Shown: positions 41,604 through 50,243, numbered from the stretch's first letter. The stretch: 64,000 bases of DNA from Faecalicatena orotica (GCF_003149245.1 NZ_QGDL01000003.1:1-64000); one strand, 5' to 3'. Program-made: numbers and translations. The notes: a model not told the origin generated them from the letters alone.

Positions 41604-42990
41604 AGTTACCTATCTCTTTGTCGCGTTGTTTCTGGCGTTGATGGCGTATATTGTATATTTTAACATTGTGCGGGCAAAGACAATCGTAAACAGTCCGTAT
41701 AATGAGCGTCAGGATGCATTTGCCGACCGGGTCATACGAGGGAACATTGCAGACAGGAACGGCAATGTCCTTGCAACGACAGAGGTTGCGGAGGATGGAA
41801 GCGAGGTGCGCAGCTACCCTTATGGGGCTGCTTTCGCACATGTAGTCGGATTCAGCAATTCTGCTGCTGGCAAAAGCGGCCTGGAATCAATTGAGAATTT
41901 TGAACTGCTTACCTCGAACTCATTTTTTGTAGAAAAGTTAATGAACGAGTTTAAAGATGAAAAGAATATGGGGGATACGGTTGTTACGACTCTTGACGCG
42001 GATCTGCAGCAGGCTGCCTATAATGCACTTGGCAGTAATAAAGGTGCAATTGTCGTAATGGAGCCGGGCACAGGAAAGATACTGGCTATGGTCTCGGGGC
42101 CGGCCTATGATCCGAACAGCGTGGAGAGTAACTGGGATGTCCTGAATTCAGACGATACAAACAGCCCGTTGTTAAACAGGGCGACACAGGGGCAGTATGC
42201 CCCCGGCTCAACATTCAAAGTAGTCACGGCGCTGGAATATATGCGGGAACATAGTGATTATGCGAATTACAGCTATGAATGCAATGGTGAGATCACGGCG
42301 GATAATGTGACGATCCACTGCTTTGACAGTACCGTTCACGGGCTGGAGGACCTGCGTAGTTCTATGGCGAACTCCTGTAATTCCTCATTTGCCAATATCG
42401 GGTTATCTTTAAACAAGACATCGTACCGGAAAACCGCGGAGGACCTGCTCTTTAATAAGAAGCTTCCGTCTGTAATGGACTACTCCAGAAGCTCTTTTAA
42501 GATTAATGAAAAGTCTACAAGCGCCGATATGATGATGACGGCAATGGGACAGGGGGAGACATTGGTCAGTCCTTACCACATGGCCTTGATTACGTCCGCA
42601 ATTGCCAACGGCGGAACATTGATGGAACCATATCTTGTCGAAAAAGTAACGAATTACAATGGAACAGAGATCAGTAAGAATGTCCCGAAGAGTTATAGAA
42701 AGCTGATGACCTCTGATGAGGCATCCCAGCTGAAAGATTATATGCGGGCGGTTGTGGACGAAGGAACGGCAACGCTTTTGAGTGGTCAGTCCTATACGGC
42801 GGCAGGAAAAACAGGAACAGCTGAGTACAGTCTTGACGACGGGGAGAAGACACATTCCTGGTTCATGGGATTTACCAATGTTGACAACCCGGAGCTTGTG
42901 ATCAGTGTCATTATCGAAGGCTATGACGGAGATGCAGGAGCAAAGGCAGTGCCTATCGCTAAGCAGGTGCTGGATGCTTACTATTATTAA
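41458..42990 (+). CDS. Class B penicillin-binding protein (transpeptidase)
   Basis: The 510-residue PBP has a basic cytoplasmic tail (1-48), one membrane helix (about 49-70) and a transpeptidase domain with S-T-F-K (APGSTFKVVTALEY), S-C-N (ANSCNSSFANIG) and K-T-G (AAGKTGTAEY). It crosslinks peptidoglycan with the SEDS partner. The start is TTG 41458 (SD GAGGAAGAG at 41445-41453) or GTG 41491; no start exists after the end of the upstream gene before the membrane helix, so the overlap is real. The dimerisation domain is short. Confidence 0.93.
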   Translation: MRREEKEIFEEVSQGGGRRGRNSRQNNSQDSRGRKNQRSKKFRNKEFARVTYLFVALFLALMAYIVYFNIVRAKTIVNSPYNERQDAFADRVIRGNIADRNGNVLATTEVAEDGSEVRSYPYGAAFAHVVGFSNSAAGKSGLESIENFELLTSNSFFVEKLMNEFKDEKNMGDTVVTTLDADLQQAAYNALGSNKGAIVVMEPGTGKILAMVSGPAYDPNSVESNWDVLNSDDTNSPLLNRATQGQYAPGSTFKVVTALEYMREHSDYANYSYECNGEITADNVTIHCFDSTVHGLEDLRSSMANSCNSSFANIGLSLNKTSYRKTAEDLLFNKKLPSVMDYSRSSFKINEKSTSADMMMTAMGQGETLVSPYHMALITSAIANGGTLMEPYLVEKVTNYNGTEISKNVPKSYRKLMTSDEASQLKDYMRAVVDEGTATLLSGQSYTAAGKTGTAEYSLDDGEKTHSWFMGFTNVDNPELVISVIIEGYDGDAGAKAVPIAKQVLDAYYY

Positions 42991-43005
42991 AATATAGGGC
43001 CAAAA

Positions 43006-43362
43006 GTGGTGAAGAAAATGCAGATGACAATTTACTGTGACTTATATGTCAGTGAAGATTTGGGGAAGAAAAAAGAGAAGGTAATGCAGAAACTTCGGGA
43101 AAACAAGGCACAGCCTTCGGTTTATGTAATAACCCTTGCACAGGGGAGACAGAACCATCTGGAATTTTATTCTTCCCTGCTTTTAAAACAGCATATTTAT
43201 GAAGATACCCCTCTGTTTGTTGTGGGAATTGCAGACGGATATGACGATGCTATGTACTTGGTGGAACAAATCGTCAGAGAAATTTATGACCGGACGGATG
43301 ATACCGATGTACGGGGATACATCGAGAAGCGTCAGATAGAATATGAGGAAGGCAGAGTGTAA
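43006..43362 (+). CDS. Hypothetical protein, 118 residues
   Basis: No family is recognised. The protein is soluble, with alternating beta/alpha pattern (MTIYCDLYVSEDL, PSVYVITLAQG, PLFVVGIADGYDDAMYLVEQIVREIY), charged and with an acidic C-terminus. GTG 43006 or ATG 43018 may be the start. The position between the class B PBP and a DUF2953 protein and same-strand spacing of 15 and 6 bp argue it is a real operon member, perhaps conserved in Lachnospiraceae. Confidence 0.75.
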   Translation: MVKKMQMTIYCDLYVSEDLGKKKEKVMQKLRENKAQPSVYVITLAQGRQNHLEFYSSLLLKQHIYEDTPLFVVGIADGYDDAMYLVEQIVREIYDRTDDTDVRGYIEKRQIEYEEGRV

Positions 43363-43368
43363 GAGCAG

Positions 43369-44352
43369 ATGTTACATATAATCCTGTTGATTTTAAAAAT
43401 TATAGGATGGATATTGCTTGCGATACTGGGACTTATTGTATTGCTTCTTTGTGTCGTCTTTTTTGTGCCCCTTTGCTACCGCGCAGACGGAAGCTGTAAG
43501 GGAACTTTTGACTCCCTGTACGGGAAAATCCGTTTTTCCTGGCTTTGGCATCTGGTCAGCGGTATTGCCGTGTATGAGGAAGGTAAGTTAAGCTGGACGG
43601 TCAGGATTGCATGGAAGAAGATGTCGTCGGAAGAACCGGTGCAGGAATCCGTTTTGGATGAACTTGAGGTGCCTGGGGAAAACATGCGTCAGGGAGAACC
43701 GGCGCAGGAAGAGATAAAGCAGGAGCCGGGCAGAGAAAAAGAGCCAGACAAAGAGAAAGAGCCGGGAGAATTTGAATCTGATGCGAAGCGTCTGGAGAAG
43801 CTCATGCAGGAGGAAGTAAAGCAGATACCTTTCCCTGAACCTGAAGAAAAAGAAGAGGAGAAGGGGCCCGGTTTATTCAGCAGGATTGGGAACCTGTTTC
43901 GGGGTTTCACCGAAAAGGTAAAGAAATTATATGAAAAGTTAAAATATACATTTCTTAAAATCTGTGATACTATGAAAACAACGTCGGATAAGAAAGACAA
44001 GCTGATCCTGTTTATTACGGATGAAGTCCATAAATCAGCATTGGGCGCCGTACTCGTGGAGGTGAGGAGGCTTCTGCGCTTCCTGAAACCAAAGAAACTT
44101 AAAGCGGATGTCCATTTTGGTTTCGAGGACCCGTATTATACAGGACAGGTACTGGCGGTACTAAGCGTGATTTATCCATTTCTTGGGGATCATGTAGACA
44201 TTGAGCCGGACTTTGAACAGAAAGTATTGGAAGGCAGTATTATGATTTCAGGAAAGGTGCGTGTTCTTTACATGATCATCATGCTCTGGAATCTGGTATG
44301 GAATAAAAACGTACGGACCACAATAAAACATATCCGGAAATTTGAATTATAG
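43369..44352 (+). CDS. DUF2953 membrane protein
   Basis: The 327-residue protein has an N-terminal membrane helix (about 4-27), a highly charged Lys/Glu/Pro region (about 90-160) and a conserved C-terminal part with LKADVHFGFEDPYYTGQVLA and the ending hydrophobic segment. DUF2953 (B. subtilis YtfI) proteins are encoded next to YtfJ/GerW and are sporulation-linked; the role here is inferred from that. ATG 43369 lies 6 bp after the previous stop. Confidence 0.88.
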   Translation: MLHIILLILKIIGWILLAILGLIVLLLCVVFFVPLCYRADGSCKGTFDSLYGKIRFSWLWHLVSGIAVYEEGKLSWTVRIAWKKMSSEEPVQESVLDELEVPGENMRQGEPAQEEIKQEPGREKEPDKEKEPGEFESDAKRLEKLMQEEVKQIPFPEPEEKEEEKGPGLFSRIGNLFRGFTEKVKKLYEKLKYTFLKICDTMKTTSDKKDKLILFITDEVHKSALGAVLVEVRRLLRFLKPKKLKADVHFGFEDPYYTGQVLAVLSVIYPFLGDHVDIEPDFEQKVLEGSIMISGKVRVLYMIIMLWNLVWNKNVRTTIKHIRKFEL

Positions 44353-44364
44353 GAGGAATCAGGC

Positions 44365-44778
44365 ATGGCAGAAGAAAACAACTTCAAAGCAACAGTGGAA
44401 GCATTATTTCAGGGGATGGACAGTGTTGTGACATCCAAGACCGTAGTAGGGGACGCAATCAATGTGGGGGATACGATTATCCTGCCGCTTGTGGATGTTT
44501 CATTTGGAATCGGGGCGGGCTCATTCAACGCTGATAAAAAGAACAAAGGCATGGGCGGTATGGGCGGAAAAGTGACCCCGAGTGCGGTATTGGTTATCAG
44601 AAACGGGTCGACGAAGCTTGTTAATATTAAAAATCAGGATACCATCACAAAGATACTGGATATGGTTCCCGATATGGTAGACAAGTTTACGACAAGAAAA
44701 GAAGATAAGGTGACAGAGGAAGACGTCATGGATATCCTGAATTCTGAAGAATCAGATGAAAATGATGCACGCATTTAA
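44365..44778 (+). CDS. gerW: GerW family sporulation protein (YtfJ)
   Basis: The 137-residue protein has the YtfJ-family pattern VVGDAINVGDTIILPLVDVSF followed by GxGxG-rich loops and a C-terminal VTPSAVLVIRNGSTKLVNI. In B. subtilis it affects spore germination and is made in the forespore. SD AGGAGG is 12 bp after DUF2953, so the two form one unit. A conserved acidic tail (NSEESDENDARI) closes it. Confidence 0.92.
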   Translation: MAEENNFKATVEALFQGMDSVVTSKTVVGDAINVGDTIILPLVDVSFGIGAGSFNADKKNKGMGGMGGKVTPSAVLVIRNGSTKLVNIKNQDTITKILDMVPDMVDKFTTRKEDKVTEEDVMDILNSEESDENDARI

Positions 44779-44825
44779 AGAATCCGCATAGAATAAACCA
44801 AAGAACCTGCCGGAGGCTGGCAGCT

Positions 44826-44963
44826 ATGAAAAAAGTAATAGGATTCGCATTACTCTGGTTTGCAATAGGAATGTTCCTTATGCTGATTCTGCCGAATGGG
44901 ATAGGACTGATCATCACCTTTATATGCCTGGCGGTGGGATATAAGCTGTTTTGCAGCTGCTAG
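44826..44963 (+). CDS. Small 45-residue membrane protein
   Basis: ATG 44826 follows GGAGG (44812-44816) by 9 nt. The protein, from MKKVIGFALLWFAIGM to a cysteine-ended KLFCSC, has two hydrophobic helices separated by LPNGIG and a basic start. It is not annotated to any family I recognise. A strong terminator follows after 19 bp. It lies 48 bp after gerW and may share its transcript. Confidence 0.65.
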   Translation: MKKVIGFALLWFAIGMFLMLILPNGIGLIITFICLAVGYKLFCSC

Positions 44964-44982
44964 CAGAACAAAAAAAGTAATG

Positions 44983-45027
44983 AAGCTGTATTTTACAGAC
45001 AATAATTGTCGTAAAGTACAGCTTTTT
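44983..45027 (+). terminator. Terminator after the small membrane protein gene
   Basis: AAGCTGTATTTTAC (44983-44996) pairs with GTAAAGTACAGCTT (45011-45024) with one G-T pair; an inner GACAAT/ATTGTC extends it. TTT follows. Confidence 0.8.
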
Positions 45028-45076
45028 CTATTGCCGGCAATAGTAATTGGCCGGGACATAAATTTTAACTATATGT

Positions 45077-45107
45077 TGCCATAAAATATAAAGATTATCC
45101 TATGGCA
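45077..45107. promoter_or_regulatory. Inverted repeat in front of metF
   Basis: TGCCATA (45077-45083) and TATGGCA (45101-45107) flank 17 bp and cover the place where the -35 of the metF promoter would be. Such geometry is often used by LysR-type activators or repressors; the binding protein is unknown. Confidence 0.45.
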
Positions 45108-45116
45108 GTATCTCCA

Positions 45117-45125
45117 TGCTATAAT
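45117..45125 (+). promoter_or_regulatory. Extended -10 promoter of metF
   Basis: TGCTATAAT (45117-45125) carries a consensus hexamer and TG extension; no -35 is seen at 17 bp (ATCCTA). Regulation by a protein bound at the upstream inverted repeat is plausible. Confidence 0.55.
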
Positions 45126-45171
45126 TTTAAGCACGAAACAAATGAAAATTAGATTGCAGGGAGATTGAAAG

Positions 45172-46035
45172 ATGAAAATAAAGGAATTATTTAAACAAAA
45201 AACGGTTCTGTCTTTTGAGGTGTTTCCACCGAAAAGGACGGGGTCCATCCATACAATATACCGTACTCTGGATGAACTGAAAGAACTCCGCCCAGATTTT
45301 ATCAGTGTTACCTATGGGGCTGGCGGAAGCGAAAACTGCAGGACGACACTGGACATTGCTTCAGCCATCAGGAATGATTATGGGATTGAGAGTGCGGCAC
45401 ACCTGCCGTGCATGGGGCTGACAAAAGAAGACATCCTGACGCAGCTTGGCCAGTTTAAAGAGGCAGGGATTGAGAACATTCTGGCACTCAGGGGAGATTA
45501 TGTGCCGGGACTGGAGTCGAGGGGCGATTTTCAGCATGCGGATGAGCTGATTTCCTTTATCAGGGAGAATGGTGACTTTCATATCAGTGCGGCCTGCTAC
45601 CCCGAAGGGCATAATGAGTCCGCAGATATTGTTGCGGACATCCGCAATCTGAAAAGAAAAGTAGATGCAGGGGCGTCCCATTTGATTTCACAGTTGTTTT
45701 TCCACAATGATTACTTTTATAAATTCAGAGAGCGGTGCACCCTGGCCGGGATCGATGTTCCCATAGAAGCCGGAATCATGCCTGTGGCCAATAAGAAACA
45801 GATCGAACGGATGGTGTCACTCTGCGGGGTGCACCTGCCGTCCAAATTCGTCACCATGATGGAACGTTATGAAGACAATCCTGAAGCTATGAGGGATGCC
45901 GGAATTGCATATGCCATCAATCAGATCGTGGACCTGATATCGCAGGGAGTTGACGGAATCCATCTTTACACGATGAATAACCCCTATATTGCATCGCGGA
46001 TATATGAGGCCGTACACAGGTTAATCGCAGCATGA
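45172..46035 (+). CDS. metF: 5,10-methylenetetrahydrofolate reductase
   Basis: The 287-residue TIM-barrel flavoprotein reduces methylene-THF to methyl-THF. Visible family segments: SFEVFPPKRTGS (catalytic Glu in FEVFPP), SVTYGAGGS, LALRGDYVPG and QLFFHNDYF. In gut Lachnospiraceae it serves methionine synthesis or, where present, the Wood-Ljungdahl pathway; no MetV or carbon-monoxide dehydrogenase genes are near. SD GCAGGGAG. The 3' end overlaps the convergent LysR gene by 15 bp. Confidence 0.95.
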   Translation: MKIKELFKQKTVLSFEVFPPKRTGSIHTIYRTLDELKELRPDFISVTYGAGGSENCRTTLDIASAIRNDYGIESAAHLPCMGLTKEDILTQLGQFKEAGIENILALRGDYVPGLESRGDFQHADELISFIRENGDFHISAACYPEGHNESADIVADIRNLKRKVDAGASHLISQLFFHNDYFYKFRERCTLAGIDVPIEAGIMPVANKKQIERMVSLCGVHLPSKFVTMMERYEDNPEAMRDAGIAYAINQIVDLISQGVDGIHLYTMNNPYIASRIYEAVHRLIAA

Positions 46036-46944
46036 ATATCCGTATTCTGTTATCAGTGTTTTTAATTCTTCTATGTACCGGGAGGCGGATGCGCTGAACG
46101 GTACCTTTTCATGAGAAATCAGCCCCACCTTCATCCTCTCATCAGTCTCCAGCTTTACGGAAACAATATTATCTCCGTTGAGGTCACTGTTAAGTACACC
46201 GGTACAGATTGTATATCCGTTCAGACCGATAAGGAGATTAAACAGAGTTGCCCTGTCGCTGACATGGATTGTTTTTTTATGGGGCGCGGTACTGAGTATC
46301 TCCTCGGAAAAATAGAAGGAATTAAAGGTTCCCTGCTCAAACGCAAGAAACGGGTAATCGTCCAGATCTTCCAGTGCGACCTGCTTCCTGCCTGCCAGAG
46401 GATGTCCGGAATGAATGAAAACATGGGGAATGGCATCAAACAGCGGTGTAAAGCGCAGGGCATTCTCCTTCAGAAGTTTTTTCAGCACTTTTTCGTTAAA
46501 GGAGCTCAAATAAAGAATTCCTATTTCACTTCTCATGTTTGCCACATCTTCTATAATCTCATAGGTCCTTGTCTCCCTCAGAGTAAACTCGTATTCATCT
46601 GCCTCGAGAGAAGAGATCAGGTTTACAAAGGCGTTGACAGCGAATGCATAATGCTGGGTGGAGACGGAGCAGAGCTGCCTCGAAGGCTTTTTATTTGTAT
46701 ACCGCTGTTCAAGCAGCTGGGTTTGTTCAATGATCTGGCGGGCATAGGAAAGAAATTCCGTTCCGTCCGCGGATAAGGAAATGCCTTTTGGTGTCCGGTA
46801 GAATATTTCAATCCCCAGTTCTGCCTCGAGTTCCTTTACAGCGGTGGACAGGGTGGGCTGTGAGATAAAGAGCCGCCTTGCCGCCTCCGTGATGGAACCA
46901 CATTCTACAATTTTAATTACATATCTTAACTGCTGTAGTGTCAT
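46021..46944 (-). CDS. LysR-family transcriptional regulator
   Basis: The 307-residue protein has the LysR winged helix-turn-helix at its N-terminus (MTLQQLRYVIKIVECGSITE; AARRLFISQPTLSTAVKELE) and a periplasmic-binding-like effector domain from about residue 90. ATG 46944 is chosen because the family begins MxLQQLRY. It is convergent with metF and overlaps it by 15 bp at the 3' ends. The effector and targets are not readable; metF is one candidate target because of the IR in its promoter. Confidence 0.9.
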   Translation of the reverse strand: MTLQQLRYVIKIVECGSITEAARRLFISQPTLSTAVKELEAELGIEIFYRTPKGISLSADGTEFLSYARQIIEQTQLLEQRYTNKKPSRQLCSVSTQHYAFAVNAFVNLISSLEADEYEFTLRETRTYEIIEDVANMRSEIGILYLSSFNEKVLKKLLKENALRFTPLFDAIPHVFIHSGHPLAGRKQVALEDLDDYPFLAFEQGTFNSFYFSEEILSTAPHKKTIHVSDRATLFNLLIGLNGYTICTGVLNSDLNGDNIVSVKLETDERMKVGLISHEKVPFSASASRYIEELKTLITEYGYSCCD

Positions 46945-47010
46945 AATAAAATCCTGCCGTTTACATTTAGTTTTTATTAGGATATAATGAAATTCTGCCT
47001 TACAAGGTAC

Positions 47011-47040
47011 AAAAAAAGTACCCACATAAGTGAGTACCCC
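47011..47040 (-). terminator. Terminator after rpmB
   Basis: On the minus strand GTACTCA (47037-47031) pairs with TGGGTAC (47024-47018) with one G-T pair, followed by TTTTTTT (47017-47011). Confidence 0.7.
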
Positions 47041-47059
47041 CGTGTCAGTTCAATGTTTA

Positions 47060-47245
47060 TTAAGCGCGTTCTACACGTCCTGATTTTAAGCAGGATGTAC
47101 AAACGTACATTTTTTTAGATCCGCCTTCTGTTTTCACTCTAACGGACTTCACATTTGATTTCCACATTTTTGGTGATTTTCTATGAGAGTGACTTACGTT
47201 GTTTCCAAAATGAGCACCCTTTTCACAAATAGCACATTTAGCCAT
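47060..47245 (-). CDS. rpmB: 50S ribosomal protein L28
   Basis: The 61-residue protein reads MAKCAICEKGAHFGNNVSHS and continues with the L28 core SVRVKTEGGSKKMYVCTSCL. The CxxC pairs (C4/C7 and C48/C51 region) form the zinc ribbon of the C+ type. ATG 47245 is preferred over the preceding ATG 47248, as AGGAGG is then 7 nt upstream. Promoter and terminator show it is transcribed alone on the minus strand. Confidence 0.95.
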   Translation of the reverse strand: MAKCAICEKGAHFGNNVSHSHRKSPKMWKSNVKSVRVKTEGGSKKMYVCTSCLKSGRVERA

Positions 47246-47297
47246 CATTGCACCTCCTAACAATCTGAAATAGTCCATACAGACTCACAACACTGTT

Positions 47298-47326
47298 ATT
47301 TTAGCAGATAGGGGTGGTTTATGCAA
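47298..47326 (-). promoter_or_regulatory. Sigma-A promoter of rpmB
   Basis: On the minus strand TTGCAT (47326-47321) and TAAAAT (47303-47298) are 17 bp apart, with TGC before the -10. The ATG is 53 bp downstream. Confidence 0.75.
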
Positions 47327-47365
47327 GCACTTTTTCAAATTTTTCCTTTTCCTTTTCTTTTACGG

Positions 47366-47394
47366 TTCACATAATCTGGAATTCATGATAAAAT
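47366..47394 (+). promoter_or_regulatory. Promoter of the Cmk-like protein gene
   Basis: TTCACA (47366-47371) and TAAAAT (47389-47394), 17 bp apart, with a TGA extension before the -10. Confidence 0.6.
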
Positions 47395-47424
47395 CAATAT
47401 AAATAAACCGAACCGGGAGATGAT

Positions 47425-48072
47425 ATGGTACATACTATCCCGGGAACGAAGAAAGCGGGGAAGACTATGGGCAGACGGGTGATTACAATTGGGAGACAGT
47501 ACGGGAGCAACGGGCATAGAATTGCTAAAAAATTATCTGAACGTCTTGGGATTCATTATTATGACAAGGAATTAATCAAGATTGCAGGTGAGATGCAGAA
47601 CATTACTTATGAAGAATTACTCAAAGTAGATGAAAAGAGGGCTAATCCGTGGCGGTATCCGGTGGAGGATGAAGTCCAGATGGCGAAGCAGTTCCGCTTC
47701 GAACCTATGAATGATGTGCTTTTTTATACACAGGTAGAGATTATTAAGGATCTGGCTGCAAAAGAAGACTGCATTATTGTCGGACGCTGCGCGAATGACA
47801 TCCTGAAAGGGTATGAGGGATGCAGGAGCGTGTTCATTCATGCCCCGTTTGAGAAACGGGTAGAAGTCATTATGGAGAGGGCGTCTGTTGATGAGAGGGA
47901 AGCATCACTTCTGATTAAAAAGATTGATAAACAGCGCAGATATTATTATAACTATTTTACAGACCAGAAATGGGAAGATATGACACAGTATGACATCTGC
48001 CTGAACAGTGGAAGTGTCTGTGAGGAGCAGATTCTCGATGTTTTGGCAGCACTTTATGAATCGATATTGTAA
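47425..48072 (+). CDS. Cytidylate kinase-like family protein
   Basis: The 215-residue protein belongs to the Cmk-like family PF13189, distinct from true Cmk: ITIGRQYGSNGHRIAKKLSE at the start replaces the classical P-loop, and IIVGRCANDILKGYEG and RASVDEREASLLIKKIDKQR follow. The substrate is unknown. ATG 47425 has SD GGGAGA; ATG 47467 is also in frame with its own weaker SD and gives a protein starting at the family core. Downstream promoter overlaps its stop codon. Confidence 0.88.
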   Translation: MVHTIPGTKKAGKTMGRRVITIGRQYGSNGHRIAKKLSERLGIHYYDKELIKIAGEMQNITYEELLKVDEKRANPWRYPVEDEVQMAKQFRFEPMNDVLFYTQVEIIKDLAAKEDCIIVGRCANDILKGYEGCRSVFIHAPFEKRVEVIMERASVDEREASLLIKKIDKQRRYYYNYFTDQKWEDMTQYDICLNSGSVCEEQILDVLAALYESIL

Positions 48073-48095
48073 AATTCGGATAAAGAGAGTATAAT
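48067..48095 (+). promoter_or_regulatory. Promoter of the Asp23-YloV pair
   Basis: TTGTAA (48067-48072) and consensus TATAAT (48090-48095), 17 bp apart. The -35 includes the upstream stop codon. Confidence 0.7.
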
Positions 48096-48143
48096 ACCTG
48101 TGTTGATTATCGCGAAAATCCATATAAGAATTGGAGGTAATAT

Positions 48144-48506
48144 ATGATGAAGGGTAGTATGAGTACAGATCTGGGGATTATTACGATCAATCCTGACGTA
48201 ATTTCCAAGTATGCAGGATCTGTTGCGGTAGAGTGTTTTGGCATCGTCGGTATGGCTGCGGTCAATATGAAAGACGGATTAGTAAGGCTTTTAAAGAAAG
48301 AAAGCCTGACCCACGGAATCCATGTGGAGATTTCTGAGGATAATGTCCTGGCATTAGATTTTCACGTGATTGTTGCTTATGGAGTGAATATTCTTTCAGT
48401 TTCTGACAATCTGATGAACAATGTGAAGTATAAGGTAGAGGAATTTACCGGCATGACTGTAGATAAAATAAACATCTTCGTCGAAGGTGTCAGAGTGATT
48501 GATTAA
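48144..48506 (+). CDS. Asp23/Gls24 family protein (YloU)
   Basis: The 120-residue protein reads DLGIITINPDVISKYAGSVA with later VHIEISEDNV-like pattern (HVEISEDNVLALDFHVIVAY), matching Asp23/Gls24. These cytoplasmic membrane-associated proteins influence envelope stress. In many Firmicutes it precedes the DAK2 protein, as here (14 bp). SD TTGGAGG. Confidence 0.92.
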   Translation: MMKGSMSTDLGIITINPDVISKYAGSVAVECFGIVGMAAVNMKDGLVRLLKKESLTHGIHVEISEDNVLALDFHVIVAYGVNILSVSDNLMNNVKYKVEEFTGMTVDKINIFVEGVRVID

Positions 48507-48520
48507 GGAGGATACTTGTC

Positions 48521-50185
48521 GTGGCAACAAAAACGATAAATACAGAGCTGCTTACGAAGATGTTTTTAGCGGGGGCAGCAAATCTGGAGGCAAAAAAGGA
48601 ATTTATTAACGAGTTGAATGTATTCCCGGTTCCTGACGGGGATACGGGGACGAACATGACGCTGACGATCATGTCTGCGGCCAAAGAAGTCAGCAGTCTG
48701 GAAAACCCGGATATGCTGTCTGTATCCAAGGCAATCTCTTCCGGCTCCCTTCGTGGCGCCAGAGGGAACTCAGGAGTCATCCTGTCCCAGCTGCTGCGTG
48801 GATTTACGAAGGAGATCCGTGAGTTCAAAGAGATTGATGTGCCGGTACTGGCACAGGCATGTGAGCGTGCCCGTGCGACAGCCTATAAGGCGGTCATGAA
48901 GCCGAAGGAGGGAACAATCCTGACTGTGGCAAAGGGGATCGCTCAGAAGGCGGCAGAGATGGCCGAGACAACAGATGATCTGGAAGTATTCATTCCGGAA
49001 GTGATTAAGCATGCGGAGTATGTTCTTTCCAAGACACCAGAGATGCTTCCGGTCCTGAAGGAGGCTGGTGTTGTGGATTCAGGCGGACAGGGACTTTTAG
49101 AAGTGATAAATGGTGCGTATGATGCTTTCCAGGGGAAAGAGATCGACTACAGTGCGATTGAGGCAAGCGCCGGGACAAAGATGGTGAAACCGACGGCTCA
49201 GGCCGAGGCGGACATCAAGTTCGGTTACTGTACGGAATTCATTATTATGGTGGAGAAGGAATTTACGGATGATGACGAGATAGATTTCAAGGCATATCTG
49301 GAATCGATCGGCGATTCCATCGTCTGCGTGGCAGATGATGATATCGTGAAGATCCATGTGCATACGAACGATCCGGGGCTGGCAATCCAGAAGGCACTGA
49401 CCTATGGACAGCTCTCCAGGATGAAGATTGATAACATGCGTGAGGAGCATCAGGAGAAGCTGATCAAAGATGCTGAGAAGCTCGCCGCACAGCAGAAAGA
49501 AGAGAAGAAGGTTACGGTTCCGAGGAAGTCTGTCGGCTTCATCGCGGTTTCAATCGGTGAGGGAATGAATGAGATATTCAAAGAACTGGGTGTTGACTAT
49601 ATTATCGAAGGCGGCCAGACGATGAACCCGAGTACGGAAGACATGCTGACGGCAATCGATGAAGTAAATGCTGACCACATTTTTATTCTGCCGAATAACA
49701 AGAATATCATTCTGGCTGCCAATCAGGCACAGATGCTGACAAAGGATAAAGATATCCTGGTAATTCCGACGAAGACAGTCCCTCAGGGAATTACAGCCGT
49801 GATCAATTACATGCCGGAGGCGGATATTGATACGAACGCGGAGACGATGAATGAGGAGATCAAGAACGTTAAGACAGGACAGGTTACTTATGCGGTCAGA
49901 GATACGAAGATAGATGACAAGGAGATCCATGAGGGAGATATCATGGGAATCGGCGATGCCGGAATCCTTTCTGTCGGACAGTCTGTAGAGGAGACGGCGA
50001 AGGATATGCTTTCCCAGCTTGTCGATGACGATACAGAACTGATCAGCTTATATTATGGACAGGATGTCCTCGAGGAGGATGCGGCACACTTTGCAGAGCA
50101 GATCGAGGAATTGTATCCGGACGTGGATGTGGATGCACATTCAGGCGGCCAGCCGATTTACTACTATGTATTATCTGTAGAATAA
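48521..50185 (+). CDS. DAK2 domain protein (YloV / fatty acid kinase FakA-like)
   Basis: The 554-residue protein has an N-terminal DAK2 kinase-type domain (NVFPVPDGDTGTNMTLTIM; GARGNSGVILSQLLRG) and a C-terminal FakA-like domain (LPNNKNIILAANQA). In S. aureus FakA phosphorylates fatty acids delivered by DegV/FakB proteins for phospholipid synthesis. No FakB is encoded here. GTG start with SD AAGGAGG. Part of the Asp23 operon. Confidence 0.92.
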   Translation: MATKTINTELLTKMFLAGAANLEAKKEFINELNVFPVPDGDTGTNMTLTIMSAAKEVSSLENPDMLSVSKAISSGSLRGARGNSGVILSQLLRGFTKEIREFKEIDVPVLAQACERARATAYKAVMKPKEGTILTVAKGIAQKAAEMAETTDDLEVFIPEVIKHAEYVLSKTPEMLPVLKEAGVVDSGGQGLLEVINGAYDAFQGKEIDYSAIEASAGTKMVKPTAQAEADIKFGYCTEFIIMVEKEFTDDDEIDFKAYLESIGDSIVCVADDDIVKIHVHTNDPGLAIQKALTYGQLSRMKIDNMREEHQEKLIKDAEKLAAQQKEEKKVTVPRKSVGFIAVSIGEGMNEIFKELGVDYIIEGGQTMNPSTEDMLTAIDEVNADHIFILPNNKNIILAANQAQMLTKDKDILVIPTKTVPQGITAVINYMPEADIDTNAETMNEEIKNVKTGQVTYAVRDTKIDDKEIHEGDIMGIGDAGILSVGQSVEETAKDMLSQLVDDDTELISLYYGQDVLEEDAAHFAEQIEELYPDVDVDAHSGGQPIYYYVLSVE

Positions 50186-50205
50186 CGAAAGACATAAATA
50201 CAGGA

Positions 50206-50243
50206 ACGGGCCAGCACCCAGAAGAGGGCAGCTGACCCGTTTC
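50206..50243 (+). terminator. Hairpin between yloV and recG
   Basis: ACGGG (50206-50210) and CAGC (50212-50215) pair with GCTG (50231-50234) and CCCGT (50236-50240) with one mismatch, followed by TTC. Weak T-run. Confidence 0.5.

Larger units (their letters stand above)
44779..45171. other. gerW-metF interval
   Basis: This 393-bp gap holds a 45-codon membrane protein gene (44826-44963), its terminator (44983-45027), and an inverted repeat plus an extended -10 for metF (45077-45125). Nothing else is seen. Confidence 0.7.

Noticed and set aside
45027-45171. SAM riboswitch before metF
   Set aside because: No conserved SAM-box arrangement; the visible inverted repeat fits an operator better.
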